DNA of 8,364 nt from an uncultured Selenomonadaceae bacterium (GTDB lineage: Bacteria > Bacillota > Negativicutes > Selenomonadales > Selenomonadaceae). The stretch lies in assembly GCA_905235425.1 (NCBI GenBank), contig CAJOKY010000206.1, forward strand, positions 1 through 8,364, written 5' to 3'. The notes under the pieces are model-generated. The model did not search any database, was not told where the DNA came from, and saw only the letters and a program-made list of their open reading frames with translations. The stretch's first letter is position 1. The number at the start of each line of letters is the position of its first letter. Shown piece after piece: positions 4,540 through 8,364 of this stretch. The position numbers and the translations under genes were made by a program.

Positions 4540-5870
4540 TAATTAAACCTCGAAAATAATTCATCCATATCGGCATCAGTTACCCATTCTTGATTTTCAT
4601 CATCGCCGCCGCCTTCAGTATAAGTGAAAGTTCCCTCGTCATTTGTCAGGGTAAAATAGCCGTCTTTCGTGACAAAACCTTCACCTTGAATTTGCAAAGC
4701 CGCGCGATTTTTCTTACTCGTGTTCAAAATTTTCACCCTTTCAATGTTCGCCGAAATACCTTTGAACGACGTTGACGGCGTCCAACTAACCGATTTTTTG
4801 TCTACCGTTTCGACACCTTTAAAAGCCGTCGTGCGATAAAGATATACTGTACTTGTGTTATAAGCATACGTCAACCGCTCCGCCAATTCGACGTGAAAAT
4901 AATCGGTAGAATACACCGAGCCTGTAACCTGCACCAATTCTTGATTGTAGCCGTCCGATATCCAATAAAACTGTCCGCTGATAATGCCTTCGTCCGTCTG
5001 CACGCCGATAATCTTTCCATTCTGCGCACAAGATAACACCTTGACTTTGAAATTATCAATCTCCGTCGCGGGATTAAAATCTTCAACAATCATCATATTT
5101 GCATCTAAGCCGAGTTCGTTTTTGGCGTCCGTGATAATTTTCAGCTCGTCAATTTTAGACTGATTATCTTTGATAGTTTTACCGAGAGAAGGGATTAGCT
5201 CCGCCGCGTCGCCTAAAATCACCTGCCGCGCATTTTCTACCGACATTTGATAAAGGTGATTATCTTCGTTAGTTACCCAAAATGCATTTGTCGCCGTAAC
5301 GTTGCCGTAGTGATTCGGCGTGTTCAAATGCGGGTGTTCGCTGTCGACGTGCATTTTAAAATCTGCCAGTGACACATATGCAAATGACTGGTCAAGTATA
5401 GCCTCAACATTCTGCGCATTTTGAATCACCGTGACAATGCCTAAATCAATTGTCTTTGCTACGGGTCCGGTATTTGACGGCAAAAAGCTTGAATTGTCGC
5501 CGCTGTTTCGGTACGCGTACAAAATCTCGGCGCCGGTAGATTGGTCAATCGCGAAAACCGCTTGCTCGCGTGCAAAAAAGCCTTCGGCTATTTCGGCGTT
5601 GGTTTTTATGGCGTGCAGGAGCATTAAGCCGTTGCCTTGATTGACATTTTCAACAATCGGCAAGTCCAATCGCCAATTTTTCATCGCCGTTAAATTCAAA
5701 ACCGCGTTTCTGTATTCATTGTCGCTTGTGACTTCCAAAATGCCGTCGCCTATTGCCAATTTTGTAAAGACGATTCTTTCACCGGCTAATCCCGCCGACA
5801 AAACATTCAACCCCTGCCGCGTACAGAGCATTCCGACCGTACCAAGCGAAAAAACTTCTGTATCTGTCAC
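4539..5870 (-). CDS. Phage tail fibre protein, gpH-like N-terminal domain
   Basis: A 443-aa protein starting at GTG 5870 with a well-placed SD (AGGTGA). The first 160 or so residues resemble the N-terminal attachment domain of P2 gpH-type tail-collar fibres: a helix, then KLAIGDG at 37-43, then RNAVLNL, and a segment where the ligand-like loop ends in IDLGIVTVIQNA. Residues 174-191 (HVDSEHPHLNTPNHYGNV) form the His-rich linker often seen after this domain. The central and C-terminal parts are beta-rich with no recognised enzyme motif and probably form the shaft or receptor-binding part. The last 18 residues (NQEWVTDADMDELFSRFN) are acidic and helical, a tail seen on other Bacillota phage fibres. 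The stop overlaps the next start (TAATG). Attachment to the baseplate at the N-terminus is known for the family; the receptor is unknown. Confidence 0.82.
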   Translation of the reverse strand: MTDTEVFSLGTVGMLCTRQGLNVLSAGLAGERIVFTKLAIGDGILEVTSDNEYRNAVLNLTAMKNWRLDLPIVENVNQGNGLMLLHAIKTNAEIAEGFFAREQAVFAIDQSTGAEILYAYRNSGDNSSFLPSNTGPVAKTIDLGIVTVIQNAQNVEAILDQSFAYVSLADFKMHVDSEHPHLNTPNHYGNVTATNAFWVTNEDNHLYQMSVENARQVILGDAAELIPSLGKTIKDNQSKIDELKIITDAKNELGLDANMMIVEDFNPATEIDNFKVKVLSCAQNGKIIGVQTDEGIISGQFYWISDGYNQELVQVTGSVYSTDYFHVELAERLTYAYNTSTVYLYRTTAFKGVETVDKKSVSWTPSTSFKGISANIERVKILNTSKKNRAALQIQGEGFVTKDGYFTLTNDEGTFTYTEGGGDDENQEWVTDADMDELFSRFN

Positions 5871-5874
5871 GTTA

Positions 5875-5964
5875 TCACCTGCCTTTCAAAAAATGTTTAT
5901 AGAACCATTCAGCAAGCAAATTACCTAAAAACGCTCCTGCGAACATACATAAAAAATTTTCCAT
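5875..5964 (-). CDS. 29-aa hydrophobic peptide, probable membrane microprotein
   Basis: A very short ORF fills the gap between the C5-methyltransferase and the tail-fibre gene. It starts at ATG 5964 behind GGTGA, which overlaps the methyltransferase stop, and ends at TGA 5875-5877. That TGA lies inside the SD (AGGTGA) of the tail-fibre gene, so translation of the two may be coupled. Residues 3-20 are hydrophobic (FLCMFAGAFLGNLLAEWF, with small residues in the middle), followed by a basic tail containing YKHFLKGR; this suits one membrane helix with the positive end in the cytoplasm. I do not recognise a family. A role in lysis or another membrane process would be a guess. Support comes from both flanking ribosome-binding sites and the snug fit in the operon rather than from homology. 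Confidence 0.55.
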   Translation of the reverse strand: MENFLCMFAGAFLGNLLAEWFYKHFLKGR

Positions 5965-5968
5965 AACG

Positions 5969-6976
5969 TCACCTACTCAGCCACTGCCTATAAATTTCTG
6001 TCACTATATTTGCCGTCATATTTGGCGGTACGCTCATTGCACATAGATATCTAACCGGCGCTTTATCAAAATCATAATCCTGCGGAAATGTTGAAATATT
6101 AACAATATCTTCCCGTGACAGACGCATTTTGTCATAAGCTCGAATAAAGGAACCAGTACTCGTCAATGTCGCCGCTACTCTGTCGTCTTGAAATATCTTT
6201 GAACCAAAACAACTCCAGCGATTTTCAACCCTCAAAATTATATTTGCTATCATTGTATCGGTCGGCAACATATATTCCAGACGTTTTTTCATCAGCCCGT
6301 TTTTAATTTCAACGCCGCTGTCACTACGAACCGCCTTAAACGGTATAACGGGGTTGTTAAAATTAAGTTGCAGAGGCGGGAAATGCTGATTGTTGGCAAT
6401 GAAAAATATTCTTTCGCGTACTTGTGGAACATCCATAAATGCCGCATTCAGCTGAAACATCTGTACGTCATAATCTAATTTTTTAAATTCGCGCAAAATT
6501 TGATTAACATAGCCTTTGGCGTTGCCTTGTATCAAGCCTTTCACGTTTTCGGCTATCACAATTTTTGGGCGCAATTTTTTTACTGTCTCTAAAAATACAA
6601 AAAATAAATCGTCAAGCGTCTGTAATTTTTGCCCTTCGCGAAATTTTTTAGCTTTACCCCAATGTGCCTCTCTTTTGCCCAGCGTGGAAAATGTCGTACA
6701 AGGCGGCGAACCGTCCAGTATGTCTAGCTCGTAAAGCTCCGCCGGAAGTGATTCAATTTGATTGAAGTCCCTTAAATCCATACAAAAATTGTATTTGGGA
6801 TTTAAATTTTTCACATAAGCCGCATTAGCCGACTTGTCTAATTCGACGTTGCCTATAACTTCAAAACCCGCGCGCTTGTATCCCATTGACGAGCCGCCGC
6901 CGCACGAAAAACAACTAAATACCTTTATCCCGTTTGTAGGAGGCAGGTCTTTTAGGCTCCATTTCCAATCGAACAT
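5969..6976 (-). CDS. DNA (cytosine-5-)-methyltransferase
   Basis: A 335-aa C5-cytosine methyltransferase with all main motifs: I (VFSCFSCGGGSSMGYKRAG, residues 19-37), IV (GSPPCTTFS, catalytic Cys93), VI (ENVKG, 143-147), VIII (QVRER, 185-189), IX (RVAATLTSTGS, from about 266) and X (VPPNMTANI) near the C-terminus. The target-recognition region between VIII and IX is only about 75 residues, so a short target site is likely. The enzyme transfers a methyl group from AdoMet to carbon 5 of cytosine through a covalent Cys intermediate. ATG 6976 (MFDWKW) was chosen because GGAG (6986-6989) lies 9 bases upstream. Upstream starts at TTG 7039 or ATG 7033 would add about 20 residues inside the zinc-ribbon gene and lack an SD as good. 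No endonuclease is adjacent, so it is probably an orphan phage anti-restriction enzyme. Confidence 0.94.
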   Translation of the reverse strand: MFDWKWSLKDLPPTNGIKVFSCFSCGGGSSMGYKRAGFEVIGNVELDKSANAAYVKNLNPKYNFCMDLRDFNQIESLPAELYELDILDGSPPCTTFSTLGKREAHWGKAKKFREGQKLQTLDDLFFVFLETVKKLRPKIVIAENVKGLIQGNAKGYVNQILREFKKLDYDVQMFQLNAAFMDVPQVRERIFFIANNQHFPPLQLNFNNPVIPFKAVRSDSGVEIKNGLMKKRLEYMLPTDTMIANIILRVENRWSCFGSKIFQDDRVAATLTSTGSFIRAYDKMRLSREDIVNISTFPQDYDFDKAPVRYLCAMSVPPNMTANIVTEIYRQWLSR

Positions 6977-7091
6977 TTTTCTTAGCTCCAAATTTAAAGC
7001 CGCAACGTGGGCAGGTATGTTCAAATTTATCATCTGCAAATTGCCGCGTGTCTATTTCTTTGCACTCGTTTAATTGTTGCACTTTCGACAT
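6915..7091 (-). CDS. 58-aa zinc-ribbon-like protein, 3' end nested in the C5-methyltransferase gene
   Basis: This short ORF starts at ATG 7091, 11 bases after the adenine methyltransferase stop, behind a good SD (AGGTGA, about 6 bases away). It ends at TAG 6915-6917. The N-terminal half is polar (KVQQLNECKEIDTRQFADDK). Residues 25-34 read HTCPRCGFKF, a CxxC zinc knuckle, followed by a basic tail rich in Lys and Arg. Only one CxxC pair is clear; Cys10 or His25 could add a ligand, or the protein could dimerise to complete the site. It overlaps the downstream methyltransferase by about 60 bases in another frame and carries that gene's SD inside it. Small CPxCGF proteins do occur beside phage DNA methylases, which suggests a DNA-binding or accessory role, but this is inference. 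Confidence 0.72.
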   Translation of the reverse strand: MSKVQQLNECKEIDTRQFADDKFEHTCPRCGFKFGAKKNVRLEMEPKRPASYKRDKGI

Positions 7092-7102
7092 TAAATCACC
7101 TA

Positions 7103-7969
7103 CTAAAAAAGCGCCTGACTTCTTTCAGCCCGCGCCTTTGCTATTCGCTCGTTCGCTATTTCGCAATATTCTTTTTCCGTTTCAAAACCTATGAAGTGTC
7201 TGCCCGTATTCACGCAAGCAACGGCTGTACTTCCTGAGCCTATCGTCGCGTCAAGTACCAATTCACCTTCGTTCGTATAGGTTTTGATTAGATATTCCAA
7301 TAAATCAGTTGGTTTTTGAGAAGGATTAAATTTTAAATTGGTACAGACCGCATTAAAATTTAAAACGTCCGAAGGGTAGCCTTCTTTCGTCTGCGTGTAA
7401 ATTTCTTTTTGGGAAGGTCTCCTGCCGTATACACTGCCAAATTTATTAGTTGCGTTAAAGCGCGTGTTACCTTGACATTTAACCCCCGCCCTAAGCTGGC
7501 TTGATATACCTACAAGTCTGCCGTGCGAAGTCTTTTTTTGCGTTGGTTCAATGTCTTTGACACCCTGCGGGAAATATTTCATTCGCGTATTCGGCGACAA
7601 AGACTCGTGATTAATCACGCCGTTAGAGAATATCAAAATTTCTTCGTACTTGTGCATAGGTGCGTTTTTGGCGTGTACAAAACACGTCGGCATATTTTTT
7701 ACCCATACCCATTTGTACTTGTACCAATCCCAATTTGACTGAGCTAACGCAAAAGAGAATTTACCGCTTGCAAAAAGCGCCACGCTTGACTGTGGTTTTA
7801 ATATGCGCTTGACTTGCTCCCAAAACTTTGAAAGTTCAATGCGTTTATCCCAACTTCTGTCAATCATACCATACGGAAGGTCGGTGCAGACAAAATCTAT
7901 TGAATTGTCAGGAACATCGCACATACCGATTAAACAATCTTCATTATAAATTTTATCAAGCTCTATCAT
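7103..7969 (-). CDS. Beta-class DNA methyltransferase (N6-adenine or N4-cytosine), N6_N4_Mtase family
   Basis: A 288-aa S-adenosylmethionine-dependent DNA methyltransferase. Catalytic motif IV is DLPYG at residues 30-34, a variant of DPPY common in phage enzymes. A motif X-like NPSQKP lies near 215 and the AdoMet-binding motif I, DATIGSGSTA, near 240-249, followed by GFETEKEYCEIANERI. Catalytic motif first and SAM motif last is the beta-class order (Pfam N6_N4_Mtase). The start at ATG 7969 gives the usual opening MIELDKIYNEDC; a GTG at 7981 would overlap the upstream hub gene. No restriction endonuclease partner is visible, so it looks like an orphan phage enzyme that could protect phage DNA against host restriction. 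The target base and site cannot be read from the sequence. A C5-methyltransferase gene follows after a tiny zinc-ribbon gene. Confidence 0.93.
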   Translation of the reverse strand: MIELDKIYNEDCLIGMCDVPDNSIDFVCTDLPYGMIDRSWDKRIELSKFWEQVKRILKPQSSVALFASGKFSFALAQSNWDWYKYKWVWVKNMPTCFVHAKNAPMHKYEEILIFSNGVINHESLSPNTRMKYFPQGVKDIEPTQKKTSHGRLVGISSQLRAGVKCQGNTRFNATNKFGSVYGRRPSQKEIYTQTKEGYPSDVLNFNAVCTNLKFNPSQKPTDLLEYLIKTYTNEGELVLDATIGSGSTAVACVNTGRHFIGFETEKEYCEIANERIAKARAERSQALF

Positions 7970-7970
7970 T

Positions 7971-8364
7971 TTAATACCCACTCAAACATTTGCGTAAATC
8001 CAATGACACTTCATAGCCGCCGCCTACTTTGTGCGTAGCTTTTTCGATTAAATAATTTCCGTCAAACCATCCGTGCCCGTCAAGCGCGACAACGTTGCCG
8101 CTGAGATAGGCGAAATTGCCTACAAGTGACATAGATATTTTAATTTCTTCCTTATTTTTCTCTCTTAATTTTTTCTTAGCAAGCTTTTCAGCCTCTGCCT
8201 GCGTTTCGACTTTCTGATTAATTTTAAGCGTCATTCCTTTTTCTTTTGAAGGGTCTTCGTACCGCGCGCTGATTTCCTCGCTTTTTTTTCCGTGTTTATA
8301 ATTCACTTGCATTTGTGGTATTTTTATCCCAAATAACTGTATGCTGCTTATCTTTATTTGTATT
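7971..8364 (-). CDS. P2 gpD-like baseplate hub / late control protein, C-terminal part (5' end outside window)
   Basis: The frame stays open to the right edge of the window, so this is the 3' part of a longer gene; the ATG at 8312 is probably internal. About 130 residues are visible, against the 330-380 usual for the family. The C-terminal segment has the pattern GWFDGNYLIEKATHKVGGGY followed by SLDLRKCLSGY, typical of phage late control gene D proteins (COG3500). The preceding part is Lys/Glu-rich and helical (QAEAEKLAKKKLREKNKEE). In P2-like phages gpD forms the baseplate hub under the tail tube and carries the spike; it is a structural homologue of T4 gp27. Its TAA stop lies one base before the ATG chosen for the downstream methyltransferase (TAAAATG), suggesting translational coupling. 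The family call is from the sequence pattern; the assembly role is known for the family. Confidence 0.82.
   Translation of the reverse strand, partial: IQIKISSIQLFGIKIPQMQVNYKHGKKSEEISARYEDPSKEKGMTLKINQKVETQAEAEKLAKKKLREKNKEEIKISMSLVGNFAYLSGNVVALDGHGWFDGNYLIEKATHKVGGGYEVSLDLRKCLSGY

Noticed and set aside
57..7738. Many plus-strand open frames of 60-155 codons
   Set aside because: They lie opposite clear minus-strand genes, lack SD sequences and show no domain pattern; they are shadows of biased codon use.
7040..7981. GTG 7981 as start of the adenine methyltransferase
   Set aside because: ATG 7969 gives the usual MIELDKIYNEDC opening; the GTG adds four residues inside the hub gene and has no better SD.
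1..8364. CRISPR array, tRNA or rRNA genes, insertion sequence
   Set aside because: No regularly spaced repeats, no tRNA cloverleaf or rRNA-like sequence and no transposase were found.

Overview
The window reads as part of the late (structural) region of a prophage or temperate phage with a P2-like contractile tail, in a low-to-moderate G+C Bacillota host. Small DUF1659/DUF2922-like proteins, YopX-like proteins and QLFA-type leaders all point to Bacillota; a Negativicutes (Selenomonas-like) host is only a guess. Every supported gene is on the minus strand, so the biological order runs from position 8364 down to 1. Genes are packed with short overlaps or gaps of a few bases, and most have Shine-Dalgarno (SD) sequences.

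Right part (8364-5871): the C-terminal end of a P2 gpD-like baseplate hub/late-control protein is followed at once by a modification cassette. This holds a beta-class N6-adenine/N4-cytosine DNA methyltransferase, a 58-aa one-knuckle zinc-ribbon protein partly nested in the next gene, and a C5-cytosine methyltransferase. A 29-aa hydrophobic peptide follows. No gpV/W/J/I-like baseplate genes lie between the hub gene and the fibre gene.

Middle part (5870-2284): a gpH-like tail fibre, two related small YopX-like proteins in the place where phages usually carry fibre-assembly genes, and a large glycine-punctuated, probably beta-helical second fibre/adhesin. The adhesin reading frame appears broken: a 64-aa ORF with a good SD carries its N-terminus, and the remaining 518 residues lie in another frame with no SD.

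Left part (2283-1): five small secreted-looking or structural proteins. Two are DUF1659-like paralogues, one enlarged by a 170-residue extension, and three are DUF2922-like. A strong intrinsic terminator follows, then two small helical paralogues, the last cut off by the window edge.

The most unusual signal is a short hairpin element present three times (335-355, 1476-1499, 2262-2283). Two copies sit between a stop codon and the SD of the next gene in the sense orientation. The third is inverted, just upstream of the terminator. The stem shows a compensatory base-pair change while the loop is invariant. Because one copy is inverted, its RNA loop is exactly complementary to the loops of the other two, allowing intramolecular kissing; as DNA, the copies form inverted repeats around the DUF gene block.
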